Assembly: GCF_022414575.1 (NCBI RefSeq)
Contig: NZ_JADWYQ010000008.1
Location: 86,053 to 150,052 of the forward strand
Source: Streptomyces sp. MUM 178J
GTDB lineage: Bacteria > Actinomycetota > Actinomycetes > Streptomycetales > Streptomycetaceae
DNA length: 64,000 nt
Direction: 5' to 3'
The position numbers and the translations under genes are program-made. Positions 7,587 through 16,160 of the stretch are shown one piece after another. The notes below the pieces were generated by a model, which was not told the origin of the DNA, ran no database searches, and saw nothing but the letters and a program-made list of their open reading frames with translations. The stretch's first letter is position 1. Every line of letters starts with the position of its first letter.

Positions 7587-9428
7587 ATGCCTTCCTCCGC
7601 CCTGCCGAGACCCTCCGCGCTCTCGGCCGTCGTCGCAGCGGCGCTGGCCGCCGGTCTGCTCGCCGGCGTCTCCCCCGCCTCCGCCGCAGGCTCGGACGAC
7701 GCCGTCCGCATCCATGACATCCAGGGCTCCACCCGCATATCCCCGCTCGCCGGCCAGCGGGTCTCCGACGTCCCGGGCATCGTCACGGGCGTACGGACCT
7801 ACGGTTCCAAGGGATTCTGGTTCCAGGACGCCGAGGGTGACGGCGACGACGCCACCAGCGAGGGCCTGTTCGTCTACACCGGCTCCGCGCCGACCGTGGC
7901 AGTGGGCGACCGGGTGACGGTCTCCGGCACCGTCACGGAGTACGTCCCCGGCGGCACGTCCTCGGGCAACCAGTCGCTGACCGAAATCAGCAGGCCGGCC
8001 GTCACCGTCGTCTCCTCCGGCAATCCCGTGCCCGCCCCCGCCGTGATCTCCCTGTGGTCGGTGCCGTGGACGTACGCCCCGTCCGGCGACCCGGACGCGG
8101 ACGGCAGCATCAACGCCCTGCCGCTTCGGCCCCACCGCTATGCGCTGGACTACTACGAGTCCCTGGAGGGGATGAACGTACGCGTCGGCTCCTCCCGGGT
8201 CGTCGGCGCCACGAGCCGGTACGCCGACATGTGGGTGACGGTCAACCCGTTCGAGCACCGCAACCACCGGGGCGGCACCGTCTACGGCTCGTACACCTCC
8301 CAGAACACCGGCCGGCTGAAGATCCAGTCGCTGACCCCGACCGCCGAGCAGCCGTTCCCCAAGGCGAACGTCGGCGATGTGCTGGCGGGCCGGACCGAGG
8401 GCCCGCTGGACTTCAGCCGGTACGGCGGCTACACGCTGGCCGCGCGCACCCTCGGCACGGTCGTCGACCGCGGTCTGACGCGGGAGAAGACCCGCAAGCA
8501 GTACCGCGGCGAGCTTGCGGTCGCCACGTACAACGTGGAGAACCTCGATCCGTCCGACCCGCAGGAGAAGTTCGACGCGCTCGCCGCCGGGGTGGTGAAC
8601 AACCTCGCGTCGCCCGACATCCTCGCCCTGGAGGAGATCCAGGACGACAGCGGGCCGAAGAACGACGGCACGGTCGGCGCCGAGGAGACGCTGCGGAAGT
8701 TCACGGACGCGATCAAGGCGGCGGGAGGCCCCGCGTACGAATGGCGCGGCATCGACCCGGAGAACAACAAGGACGGCGGCCAGCCCGGCGGCAACATCCG
8801 CCAGGTGTTCCTCTTCAACCCGGAGCGGGTCTCCTTCACCGACCGCGCGGGCGGCGACGCGACGACCTCGACCGGGGTGAAGAAGGAGTACGGCGGGGCC
8901 GCGCTGACCCACTCCCCCGGCCGGATCGACCCGGCGAACGAGGCCTGGGAGAACAGCCGCAAGCCGCTGGCCGGCGAGTTCACCTTCCGCGGCCGCAAGG
9001 TCTTCGTGATCGCCAACCACTTCGCCTCGAAGGGCGGCGACGAGTCGCTGGTCTCCCACCACCAGCCGCCGAACCGTTCCTCCGAGGTACAGCGCCACCT
9101 CCAGGCGAAGGCGGTCAACACCTTCGTCAAGGACCTTCTCAAGGCCGACCACCGCGCCCGGGTGCTGGTCGTCGGCGACATCAACGACTTCGAGTTCTCC
9201 GGGACGACGAAGACGCTGACGGACGGCGGGGTGCTCTGCGCCGCGATCACCTCCCTGCCGCGCTCCGAGCGCTACTCGTATGTGTACGACGGCAACAGCC
9301 AGGTCCTGGACCAGATTCTGACCAGCCCGGCCATTCGCCGCTTCAGCTACGACAGCGTGCACATCAACGCGGAGTTCGCGGACCAGAACAGCGACCACGA
9401 CCCGCAGGTGCTGCGCTTCCGCCCGTAG
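7587..9428 (+). CDS. Secreted endonuclease/exonuclease/phosphatase-family nuclease
   Basis: A 613-residue secreted protein. A Sec signal peptide (residues 1-34, basic start, hydrophobic core, ASA cleavage) precedes an OB-fold-like domain of the type found in YhcR/ExeM extracellular nucleases (about 40-180: IVTGVRTYGSKGFWFQDA, DRVTVSGTVTEYVPGG). The C-terminal ~300 residues are a metal-dependent EEP phosphohydrolase domain with VATYNVENLDPSDP, LALEEIQDDSG, VFVIANHFASKGGDE, VVGDINDFEFSGT and NSDHDPQVL, giving the Asn, Glu, His, Asp-Asn and Asp-His catalytic set. The likely role is degradation of extracellular DNA for phosphate or nitrogen. A 20-bp terminator hairpin follows immediately. Confidence 0.9.
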   Translation: MPSSALPRPSALSAVVAAALAAGLLAGVSPASAAGSDDAVRIHDIQGSTRISPLAGQRVSDVPGIVTGVRTYGSKGFWFQDAEGDGDDATSEGLFVYTGSAPTVAVGDRVTVSGTVTEYVPGGTSSGNQSLTEISRPAVTVVSSGNPVPAPAVISLWSVPWTYAPSGDPDADGSINALPLRPHRYALDYYESLEGMNVRVGSSRVVGATSRYADMWVTVNPFEHRNHRGGTVYGSYTSQNTGRLKIQSLTPTAEQPFPKANVGDVLAGRTEGPLDFSRYGGYTLAARTLGTVVDRGLTREKTRKQYRGELAVATYNVENLDPSDPQEKFDALAAGVVNNLASPDILALEEIQDDSGPKNDGTVGAEETLRKFTDAIKAAGGPAYEWRGIDPENNKDGGQPGGNIRQVFLFNPERVSFTDRAGGDATTSTGVKKEYGGAALTHSPGRIDPANEAWENSRKPLAGEFTFRGRKVFVIANHFASKGGDESLVSHHQPPNRSSEVQRHLQAKAVNTFVKDLLKADHRARVLVVGDINDFEFSGTTKTLTDGGVLCAAITSLPRSERYSYVYDGNSQVLDQILTSPAIRRFSYDSVHINAEFADQNSDHDPQVLRFRP

Positions 9429-9440
9429 GGCCGCCGCTTC

Positions 9441-9485
9441 GCCGCCACACGCCCGCGCTGAGCCACAGCGCGGGCGTGTGGCGGC
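9441..9485. terminator. Strong terminator hairpin after nuclease gene
   Basis: A perfect 20-bp inverted repeat (9441-9460 with 9466-9485) around a 5-nt AGCCA loop, 12 bp after the nuclease stop codon. Confidence 0.85.
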
Positions 9486-9573
9486 TCCCCTTGTGCTCTG
9501 CGTAGCGGCGCTACACGATCGGCTGAAGCAGATCTCGCTGGAGCGCGCCGTCCGAGCCGGTCACACTGCGTGA

Positions 9574-10479
9574 ATGGACTCCAGTTCCCGTTCCGGGCCT
9601 TTCGGCCGCGCCCTGTGCGCCATGGTCACGCCGTTCGACGACGCCGGCGCCCTCGATCCCGACGGCGCTCAGAAGCTCGCCGCACACCTGGTGGACGGCG
9701 GGTGCGACGGCCTCGTGCTGAGCGGCACCACAGGAGAATCGCCCACGACGTCGGACGCCGAGAAGGCCACGCTCGTACGGGCGGTGGCGCAGGCCGTCGG
9801 CGACCGGGCGACGGTGGTCGCGGGCGTCGGCACCGCGGACACCCGGCATACGCTGAAGCTCGCGCGACAGGCCGAGGCGGCTGGTGCCGACGGCGTGCTG
9901 GCAGTGGCCCCGTACTACAGCAGGCCGCCTCAGGATGCGGTGGAGGCGCATTTCCGGCGGCTCGCGGACGCCGTGGGGATTCCGGTGATGCTGTACGACA
10001 TCCCGGGCCGTACGGGTGTGCGCATCGAATCGGAGACCATGCTGCGGCTTGCAGAGCACCCCGGCGTCGTCGCGGTGAAGGACTGCGCCTATGACCTGCT
10101 GGGCAGCGCGAAGGTCATCTCCCGCACCGGACTGGCCTATTACTCGGGGTGCGAGGAGCTGAATCTGCCGCTGTACTCCGTGGGCGGGGCGGGCTTCGTC
10201 TCCACGGTCGCCAATGTCGCGCCCCGGCGGCTGCGTGCCGTGCTGGAGGCCCACGACGCGGGGGACAATGAGCGGGCACGGCGGCTGCATGCACTGGCGC
10301 TGCCGCTGACGGAGCTGATGATGGCGGCCGGGCTGCCCGGCACGGTCACCGCGAAGGCGCTGCTGGGGGCGCTCGGGCTGCCGTCGGGCGGGGTGCGGGA
10401 ACCGCTGCGGCCCGCCGGACGCGAGGCGACCGACGGACTGCTGTTGGCGTACGAGGCGCTGGTTCAGTCGAACACGTAG
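9574..10479 (+). CDS. dapA: 4-hydroxy-tetrahydrodipicolinate synthase family protein
   Basis: A 301-residue class I aldolase that condenses pyruvate with aspartate semialdehyde, the first committed step of the diaminopimelate/lysine pathway. Seen: pyruvate-binding LSGTTGESP (residues 49-57), the catalytic Tyr141 in VMLYDIPGRTG and the Schiff-base Lys169 in GVVAVKDCAYD, plus PYYSRPPQ. Length is normal. The start at ATG 9574 lacks a clear ribosome site. Streptomyces often carry more than one dapA paralogue, so a related DHDPS/NAL-family activity is possible, but the dapD gene lies only 300 bp away in opposite orientation, which favours the DapA role. The 3' end overlaps the convergent small secreted-protein gene by 16 bp. 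Confidence 0.88.
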   Translation: MDSSSRSGPFGRALCAMVTPFDDAGALDPDGAQKLAAHLVDGGCDGLVLSGTTGESPTTSDAEKATLVRAVAQAVGDRATVVAGVGTADTRHTLKLARQAEAAGADGVLAVAPYYSRPPQDAVEAHFRRLADAVGIPVMLYDIPGRTGVRIESETMLRLAEHPGVVAVKDCAYDLLGSAKVISRTGLAYYSGCEELNLPLYSVGGAGFVSTVANVAPRRLRAVLEAHDAGDNERARRLHALALPLTELMMAAGLPGTVTAKALLGALGLPSGGVREPLRPAGREATDGLLLAYEALVQSNT

Positions 10480-10670
10480 GTGAAGCCCAGAATCGCGGCG
10501 TGCTCCAGGACGTCCTCCATCGGGTCGTCGATCTGACCGGTGTTGACGAGGGTGACGACGGGCCCGTTGTGCGAGTCCTGGTGCGTCTCGTCGGCGTGCG
10601 CGACAGCTCCGGGCAGCGCCAGCGATGCGATGACCGCGAGCGTGCCGACGGCGGTCGTCCTGAGCCTCAT
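10464..10670 (-). CDS. Very small secreted protein, function unknown
   Basis: A 68-residue precursor with a clear Sec signal peptide (MRLRTTAVGTLAVIASLALP followed by an AHA cleavage motif at about residue 25). The mature peptide is only ~43 residues, starts DETHQDSHNGP and contains the acidic segment TGQIDDPMEDVLEHAA, with no cysteine. The ATG at 10670 follows GGAGAGGCACCT, a good ribosome site. It ends inside the 3' end of convergent dapA (16-bp overlap). I do not recognise the family; it is too short and lacks the chaplin and rodlin repeats, so a surface-protein role is only a guess. Confidence 0.7.
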   Translation of the reverse strand: MRLRTTAVGTLAVIASLALPGAVAHADETHQDSHNGPVVTLVNTGQIDDPMEDVLEHAAILGFTYVFD

Positions 10671-10785
10671 AGGTGCCTCTCCATCCTCGAAACCTCAAGT
10701 GCCCCTGCGTACGACCTGTTCATCCGCTCTTCGCGGGGCGAGGTCACGCAGAGGCACCTGAACGGGTGGCGCTCAGCCGGCCGGC

Positions 10786-11787
10786 TCAGTCGTTGCTGTG
10801 CAGCACGTCGTTGAGACCGCCCCAGACCGCGTTGTTGGGGCGGGCCTCGACCGCGCCGGTGACGGAGTTGCGGCGGAAGAGGATGTTGCTCGCGCCGGAC
10901 AGCTCACGGGCCTTGACGATCTGGCCGTCGGGCATGGTGACCCGGGTGCCGGCGGTGACGTAGAGACCGGCCTCGACGACGCACTCGTCGCCGAGCGGGA
11001 TGCCGATGCCCGCCTCGGCGCCGATGAGGCAGCGCTCGCCGATGACGATCCGGACGTTGCCGCCGCCGGAGAGGGTGCCCATGGTGGACGCGCCGCCGCC
11101 GATGTCGGAGCCGTCTCCCACGACCACGCCGGCGGAGATCCGGCCCTCGATCATGGAGGTGCCGAGGGTGCCCGCGTTGAAGTTGACGAAGCCCTCGTGC
11201 ATCACGGTGGTGCCCTCGGCGAGGTGGGCGCCGAGCCGGACGCGGTCGGCGTCGGCGATCCGCACGCCCTTGGGGGCGACGTAGTCCGTCATGCGCGGGA
11301 ACTTGTCGACGCTGGTCACCTGAAGGTGCAGCCCCTCGGCGCGGGCGTTGAGCCGGACGCTCTCGACCTGGTCGACCGCGACCGGGCCGAGGCTCGTCCA
11401 CGCCACATTGGCGAGGAGCCCGAAGACGCCGTCGAGGTTCTGCCCGTGCGGCTTCACCAGCCGGTGGGAGAGCAGGTGGAGCCGCAGATAGGCGTCGTGC
11501 GCGTCCAGCGGCTTGTCGTCGAGCGAGGCGATGACGGTGCGTACGGCTACGACCTCGACGCCGCGGCGCGGGTCGGGTCCGATCGCCTTGGCCGCGCCGT
11601 CCCCGAGCAGCTCGACGGCCCGCTCGGCCGAAACCCGCTCGGTCCCGGCGGGCCCGGGCTCCTCCACGAGCGCGGGCGCGGGGAACCAGGTGTCGAGGAC
11701 GGCGCCCTCGGAGGTGATCGTCGCGAGTCCGGCGGCGACGGCGCCGGTGGTGCGTGGAGCTGTGGTGCTGTCGGGCGAGTCAGTCAT
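10786..11787 (-). CDS. dapD: Tetrahydrodipicolinate N-succinyltransferase
   Basis: A 333-residue enzyme that transfers succinate from succinyl-CoA to tetrahydrodipicolinate in the succinylase branch of meso-diaminopimelate and lysine synthesis. The N-terminal half contains the substrate-binding region ([20 protein letters not shown]); the C-terminal half is a left-handed beta-helix with hexapeptide repeats ([60 protein letters not shown]). The ending [17 protein letters not shown] is typical of the actinobacterial type. A TAGGTT -10 hexamer ends six bases upstream of ATG 11787, so the transcript is probably leaderless. Confidence 0.95.
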   Translation of the reverse strand: MTDSPDSTTAPRTTGAVAAGLATITSEGAVLDTWFPAPALVEEPGPAGTERVSAERAVELLGDGAAKAIGPDPRRGVEVVAVRTVIASLDDKPLDAHDAYLRLHLLSHRLVKPHGQNLDGVFGLLANVAWTSLGPVAVDQVESVRLNARAEGLHLQVTSVDKFPRMTDYVAPKGVRIADADRVRLGAHLAEGTTVMHEGFVNFNAGTLGTSMIEGRISAGVVVGDGSDIGGGASTMGTLSGGGNVRIVIGERCLIGAEAGIGIPLGDECVVEAGLYVTAGTRVTMPDGQIVKARELSGASNILFRRNSVTGAVEARPNNAVWGGLNDVLHSND

Positions 11788-11793
11788 GCCATG

Positions 11794-11799
11794 AACCTA
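11794..11799 (-). promoter_or_regulatory. -10 element of dapD (leaderless arrangement)
   Basis: TAGGTT on the minus strand, six bases before the dapD ATG. The spacing predicts transcription starting at or next to the start codon. No clear -35 is visible. Confidence 0.5.
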
Positions 11800-11893
11800 A
11801 CCGGCCGCGGGCTTCGGGGGCGAACCGGTCTCACCTCCCGGTCGCCGCAGAGCCGGCCCCGGCGCCCTCGGCGGACCGCTTCCCCTCCCCGCC

Positions 11894-12433
11894 TCACCCC
11901 CGCAGCACCCGCGCCAGCACCTCCCGCGCATACCCCTCGTCATACTCCGCCCCCGTCAGCAGCACCTGCAGACAGATCCCGTCCATCAGCGCCACGGCCG
12001 CCCGCGCCGTGACCGCGTCCGTGCGGCGGGCCAGGGTGTCCGCGACGCCCTGGCACCATTCCGCGGCGACGGGGCGCAGGGCCGGCCGGCGAAGGGCCGC
12101 CAGGTACAGCTCGTACTCCAGCTCCGCGCCCGCCCGGTCGCCGGCGAGCCACTGCCCCATCAGCCGGGCGAGCTCCGTCGCGACGTCGGCCTCGGGGTCG
12201 GCGAGCGCGCCGCTGTCCCGGACCGCCGCGGCGAAGCCCTCGTTGGCCTGGCGCAATGCGGCGACCAGCAGTTCGTCGAGCGAGCGGAAGTGGTACGTCG
12301 TCGACCCCAGCGGCACATCCGCCTCGGCCGCGGCCGCTCGGTGGCTGAGCCCGGAGATCCCGTGGCGTCCGACGACGCGGATCGCCGCGTCGATGATGCG
12401 CTGCCTCCGCTCGGGGTCGTAGCGGCGGCCCAT
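11894..12433 (-). CDS. TetR-family transcriptional repressor
   Basis: A 179-residue regulator with an N-terminal TetR HTH (RIIDAAIRVVGRHGISGLSH, DVPLGSTTYHFRSLDELLVA) and a helical ligand-binding C-terminal domain. Its ATG shares one base with the stop codon of the SMR transporter gene (TGATG), so it is translated by coupling from the same transcript. The usual inference is that it represses the transporter operon and responds to the exported compound. Repeats of GTAC-type half sites just upstream of the transporter gene are the likely operator. Confidence 0.9.
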   Translation of the reverse strand: MGRRYDPERRQRIIDAAIRVVGRHGISGLSHRAAAAEADVPLGSTTYHFRSLDELLVAALRQANEGFAAAVRDSGALADPEADVATELARLMGQWLAGDRAGAELEYELYLAALRRPALRPVAAEWCQGVADTLARRTDAVTARAAVALMDGICLQVLLTGAEYDEGYAREVLARVLRG

Positions 12434-12759
12434 CAGTGCGCCCCGTCCAGACTCAGCACGACGACCCCGGCGATCACCAGGGCGATCCCGGCGATCTTGA
12501 CCAGGCCGGCTGACTCGCCCAGCCAGATCATGCCGATGGCGGCGACCGCCGCGGTGCCCACCCCCGACCAGATCGCGTACACCGTCCCGACTGCCAGCGT
12601 CCTGAGCGTCTGCGCGAGCAGCGCGAAGGCCAGTCCGTAGCCCGCCACGGTGAGCAGCGAGGGCCACAGCCGGGTGAAGCCGTCGCTGTACTTCATGGCC
12701 GTCGTGCCGGCCACCTCCGCTGCTATCGCCGCGGCGAGCAGTCCGTATCCCATCCCCAT
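12433..12759 (-). CDS. Small multidrug resistance (SMR) transporter
   Basis: A 108-residue, four-helix membrane protein of the EmrE/QacE/SugE family, a proton-coupled exporter of cationic compounds. The first helix carries the essential glutamate (LLAAAIAAEVAGTTAMKYSD). Later helices are LLTVAGYGLAFALLAQTL, TVYAIWSGVGTAAVAAIGMI and IAGIALVIAGVVVLSL. ATG 12759 is used (ATG 12753 is equally possible); the longer frame up to 12834 would run through the operator-like repeats. No ribosome site is evident. It forms a two-gene unit with the TetR gene. Confidence 0.9.
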   Translation of the reverse strand: MGMGYGLLAAAIAAEVAGTTAMKYSDGFTRLWPSLLTVAGYGLAFALLAQTLRTLAVGTVYAIWSGVGTAAVAAIGMIWLGESAGLVKIAGIALVIAGVVVLSLDGAH

Positions 12760-12800
12760 GCGTACAAGCGTACACATCGATGCGTACGGGTGTACATACA
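12758..12800. promoter_or_regulatory. Repeated GCGTAC/TGTAC half-sites, probable TetR operator
   Basis: Directly upstream of the SMR start, the sequence carries GCGTAC at 12760-12765, 12769-12774 and 12782-12787 and GTGTACAT at 12790-12797, forming overlapping direct and inverted repeats of GTAC-type half sites. Location and symmetry fit autoregulation by the coupled TetR protein. Confidence 0.45.
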
Positions 12801-12884
12801 ACGGTCGACACCCCCGCGAACCCATGGCGAACACCGAGCGCTACGGTGTGCCGTTCATGTGCACAAGGGGAGGATGAGACATCA

Positions 12885-13958
12885 GTGGCTTACGGGAACC
12901 CGCCTTACGCAGGCCCGCCGCCGGGGTGGGGCGCCGGCTGGACACCTCCGCCCCCTCCGCCCAAGCCGGGCGTGATACCCCTCAGACCGCTGGGGATGGG
13001 CGATGTGTACGGGGGTGCTTTCGCGACGATCGGCCGGTGCTGGAAGCAGCTCTTCGGCATGGCCCTTGCGGTCTACGGAGGCGCAGCCGCGCTCTTCGCG
13101 GGCGTGGTCGCGCTCGCCTACGCCGCGGTCAGCGACCATGTCGACGTCCTTGTGCACGCGTCGGCCTACGAGGACCCGCCGTGGGAGGACATCCGTCCGC
13201 TCATCGTCGCCTTTGTCTGCGCCTGGCTCATCGGCGTGGCCGTGATGGTGCTCGCCCAGGCGCTGCTCTCCGCGGCCTGCCCGGCCGTGCTCCAGGACGC
13301 CGTGATCGGCCGCCGGGTCACCTTCGGCGCGGTCTGGCGGCGGGCCTGGGGACGGCTGCCCGCGGTGCTCGGCGCCGTCCTGCTGGGGAACCTGGCCGTC
13401 TGCGCCGTCCCGCTCATCCTGTGGGGCACGGGCATCGGCCTGCTCATGACGGGCGCGGCAACGCAGAACGGCGCGACCGCCGCCTGGGCGCTGCTGCCGC
13501 TGCTGCTGCTGCTCTTCGCCGCCGTTCCGCTGTCGATCTGGCTCTGGGTGAAGTTCCTGTTCGCCCCGACGGCGGCGGTTATGGAGCGGCAGGGCCCGGT
13601 CGCGGCACTGCGGCGTTCGTCCCAGCTGGTGCGCGGCGACTGGTGGCGGATCTTCGGCATCTCACTGCTGGCCTGGATCATGGCCGCGGCGGCGGCGTAC
13701 ATCATCCAGCTGCCGTTCAGCTTTGCGACGATGCTGCCGGGCTCCGTCGTGGACGCCGACGCCTCACCGGCCCAGGCCGTCGCCGCCATGGCGGTCGGCC
13801 TGATCACGTTCGTCATCGGCTCGCTGATCGGCCAGATCGCCGCAGCGATCTTCCCTCAGCTGGTCAACAGCCTGCTCTACGTCGACCAGCGCATCCGCAA
13901 GGAGAACCTGGCCCCCGCGCTGGCCCAGGCGGCGGCACAGCACGCGCCGGCCGGATGA
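12885..13958 (+). CDS. Multi-pass membrane protein, function unknown
   Basis: A 357-residue protein. The N-terminal ~35 residues are Gly/Pro/Tyr-rich and cytoplasmic (AYGNPPYAGPPPGWGAGW), followed by about six hydrophobic segments (for example LFGMALAVYGGAAALFAGVV, ALLPLLLLLFAAVPLSIWLW, AVAAMAVGLITFVIGSLIGQ). The motif RQGPVAALRRSSQLVRGDWW resembles membrane proteins annotated as glycerophosphoryl diester phosphodiesterase membrane-domain-like, but no catalytic domain is present. The GTG at 12885 is chosen because AAGGGGAGGA lies just upstream. A perfect 21-bp terminator hairpin follows. Confidence 0.85.
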   Translation: MAYGNPPYAGPPPGWGAGWTPPPPPPKPGVIPLRPLGMGDVYGGAFATIGRCWKQLFGMALAVYGGAAALFAGVVALAYAAVSDHVDVLVHASAYEDPPWEDIRPLIVAFVCAWLIGVAVMVLAQALLSAACPAVLQDAVIGRRVTFGAVWRRAWGRLPAVLGAVLLGNLAVCAVPLILWGTGIGLLMTGAATQNGATAAWALLPLLLLLFAAVPLSIWLWVKFLFAPTAAVMERQGPVAALRRSSQLVRGDWWRIFGISLLAWIMAAAAAYIIQLPFSFATMLPGSVVDADASPAQAVAAMAVGLITFVIGSLIGQIAAAIFPQLVNSLLYVDQRIRKENLAPALAQAAAQHAPAG

Positions 13959-13972
13959 CGGCGGGCGACGCA

Positions 13973-14017
13973 AACGGCCGTGCCCGCCGGACGGTTCGTC
14001 CGGCGGGCACGGCCGTT
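13973..14017. terminator. Very strong bidirectional terminator
   Basis: A perfect 21-bp inverted repeat (13973-13993 with 13997-14017) with a 3-nt GTT loop, between the membrane-protein gene and the 3' end of the convergent suf operon. Confidence 0.88.
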
Positions 14018-14051
14018 CCACACGCCGCGGCGCGCGTCGCGCGTGTCCGCG

Positions 14052-14390
14052 TCACACGTTGAAGCCGAGCGCCCTCAGCTGCTCACGGCCATCGTCCGTG
14101 ATCTTGTCGGGGCCCCACGGCGGCATCCAGACCCAGTTGATCTTCAGCTCGTTGACGATTCCGTCCGTCGCGGACTTCGCCTGGTCCTCGATCACATCGG
14201 TCAGCGGACACGCCGCCGACGTCAGGGTCATGTCCAGCGTCGCCACATTGGAGTCGTCGATGTGGATGCCGTAGATCAGGCCCAGATTGACCACATCGAT
14301 GCCCAGCTCGGGGTCGACGACGTCGTACAGCGCCTCGCGGACTTCTTCCTCCGAGGCCGGCTTCGCCACGGCCCCTGCGTTCTCGGTCAT
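14052..14390 (-). CDS. sufT: SufT-like metal-sulfur cluster assembly factor (DUF59/MIP18)
   Basis: A 112-residue protein of the DUF59/MIP18 family, an auxiliary factor for iron-sulfur cluster maturation. The family core is visible: EEVREALYDVVDPELGIDVV, LGLIYGI, the TLTSAACPL cysteine motif and VWMPPWGPDKIT near the end. It is the last gene of the suf operon; its ATG overlaps the sufU stop (ATGA). Confidence 0.9.
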   Translation of the reverse strand: MTENAGAVAKPASEEEVREALYDVVDPELGIDVVNLGLIYGIHIDDSNVATLDMTLTSAACPLTDVIEDQAKSATDGIVNELKINWVWMPPWGPDKITDDGREQLRALGFNV

Positions 14391-14878
14391 GCCGTCTTCC
14401 TCACAGCCTCGTCGGCGTCATCGGACTCGTCGGCGCCGTCGCCCAGCGCCTGGGCGGTCGCGTCCTTCCATGCCATCCAGCTCAGCAGAGCGCACTTCAC
14501 CCGCGCCGGGTACTTGGAGACGCCGGCGAAGGCCACCGCGTCCTCCAGCACCTCCTCCATGGCGTCGTCCGGCTCGATCTGGCCCTTGGACTGCATCAGC
14601 TCCAGAAAGACGCTCTGGATCTTCCTGGCCTCGGACAGCTCCTTGCCGACCAGCAGCTCGTTCAGCACGGAGGCGCTGGCCTGGCTGATGGAGCAGCCCT
14701 GGCCCTCGTAGCTGACGTCCGCGATGCGCAGACCGTCGTACTTCACTCGGAGGGTGATCTCATCGCCGCACGTCGGATTGACATGGTGCACCTCGGCGTC
14801 GCCATCCCGCAGACCGCGCCCGTGCGGGTGCTTGTAGTGGTCCAGGATGACGTCCTGGTACATCGAATCCAGCTTCAA
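14387..14878 (-). CDS. sufU: SufU zinc-dependent sulfurtransferase / Fe-S assembly protein
   Basis: A 163-residue member of the IscU-like SufU family, which accepts sulfane sulfur from the SufS cysteine desulfurase. It has the three conserved cysteines, in NPTCGDEI, EGQGCSISQAS and RVKCALLSW. I place the start at TTG 14878 (encoding MKLDSMYQDV) because GAGGGG lies nine bases upstream and the gap to sufS is then 13 bp; ATG 14863 is the alternative. It is coupled downstream to sufT by ATGA. Confidence 0.92.
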   Translation of the reverse strand: MKLDSMYQDVILDHYKHPHGRGLRDGDAEVHHVNPTCGDEITLRVKYDGLRIADVSYEGQGCSISQASASVLNELLVGKELSEARKIQSVFLELMQSKGQIEPDDAMEEVLEDAVAFAGVSKYPARVKCALLSWMAWKDATAQALGDGADESDDADEAVRKTA

Positions 14879-14891
14879 GGTCAGCAGCCCC

Positions 14892-16160
14892 TCATCCGAA
14901 GAAGTTACGGACGTGCTCCAGCCCGTCGACGAGGGCGTCGACCTCCGCCGGCGTGGAGTACAGATAGAAGGACGCTCGCGTGGTCGCAGGAATTCCGTAC
15001 CGCAGGCAGACCGGCCGTGCGCAGTGATGGCCGACGCGGACCGCGATGCCCTGCTCGTCGAGCACCTGCCCCACATCGTGCGGGTGGATGTCGCCGAGCG
15101 TGAACGAGATCGCCGCGCCCCGGTCCTCGGCCGTGGTCGGGCCGATGATCCGCAGGTCGGGGACCTCCTGCAGTCTCTTGACCGCGTACTCGGTCAGGAT
15201 GTGCTCATGCTGGGCGATCTTGTCCATGCCGATCGAGCTGAGGTAGTCCACGGCCGCGCCGAGGCCGACGGCCTGGGCGATCGGGGGCGTGCCCGCCTCG
15301 AACTTGTGCGGCGCGGGCGCATAGGTGGAGGAGTTCATCGAGACGGTCTCGATCATCTCGCCGCCGCCGAGGAACGGCGGCAGGTCCTCCAGCAGCTCCT
15401 GCCGGCCCCAGAGGACGCCGATGCCGGTCGGACCGCACATCTTGTGCCCGGTGAAGGCCACGAAGTCGGCCTGCAGCGCCTGCACGTCCAGCACCATGTG
15501 CGGGGCGGCCTGCGAGGCGTCGATCAGGACGAGCGCGCCGACCTCCTGGGCGCGGCGGACGATCGCCTCGACCGGGTTGATCGTGCCCATGATGTTGGAG
15601 ACCAGCACAAACGAGACGATCTTCGTGTTCTCGGTGATGATCTCGTCGATGTCGGACAGATCAAGCCGGCCGTCGTCGGTGAGGCCAAACCACTTCAGCT
15701 TTGCTCCGGTGCGCTGCGAGAGCAGCTGCCACGGAACGATGTTGGAGTGGTGCTCCATCTCCGTGATGACTATCTCGGTCTCACGGTCCACCCGGTACGG
15801 CTCGTCGGCCCAGCCCAGCATGTTCGCCACGAGGTTCAGCGACTCCGAGGCGTTCTTGGTGAAGATCACCTCGTCTCGGCTGGGTGCGTTGATGAAGGCG
15901 GCGACCTTGTCGCGGGCGCCTTCGTACAGCGCCGTTGCCTCCTCGGCGAGCACATGCACGCCGCGGTGGACATTGGCGTTGTGCTGTTCGTAGTACTCAC
16001 TCAGCACGTCGAGCACCTGGCGCGGCGTCTGGGACGTCGCGGCGTTGTCCAGGTACACGAGCTTCTTGCCGTCGTGGAGTCGGCGGTCCAGGATCGGGAA
16101 GTCCTTGCGGATCGCCTCGGTGTCGAGGAGGCCGGGGAGCCCCTGGCGGGGTGCAGTCAC
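14892..16160 (-). CDS. sufS: SufS cysteine desulfurase
   Basis: A 422-residue PLP enzyme (aminotransferase class V, group II) that releases sulfur from cysteine for Fe-S assembly. Seen: YLDNAATSQTP near the N-terminus, the EMEHHSNIVPW segment, VLIDASQAAPH, the PLP lysine in FTGHKMCGPTG, and the catalytic cysteine in VGHHCARPVC near the C-terminus. GTG 16160 overlaps the sufC stop (GTGA). It works with SufU, encoded immediately downstream. Confidence 0.96.
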   Translation of the reverse strand: MTAPRQGLPGLLDTEAIRKDFPILDRRLHDGKKLVYLDNAATSQTPRQVLDVLSEYYEQHNANVHRGVHVLAEEATALYEGARDKVAAFINAPSRDEVIFTKNASESLNLVANMLGWADEPYRVDRETEIVITEMEHHSNIVPWQLLSQRTGAKLKWFGLTDDGRLDLSDIDEIITENTKIVSFVLVSNIMGTINPVEAIVRRAQEVGALVLIDASQAAPHMVLDVQALQADFVAFTGHKMCGPTGIGVLWGRQELLEDLPPFLGGGEMIETVSMNSSTYAPAPHKFEAGTPPIAQAVGLGAAVDYLSSIGMDKIAQHEHILTEYAVKRLQEVPDLRIIGPTTAEDRGAAISFTLGDIHPHDVGQVLDEQGIAVRVGHHCARPVCLRYGIPATTRASFYLYSTPAEVDALVDGLEHVRNFFG

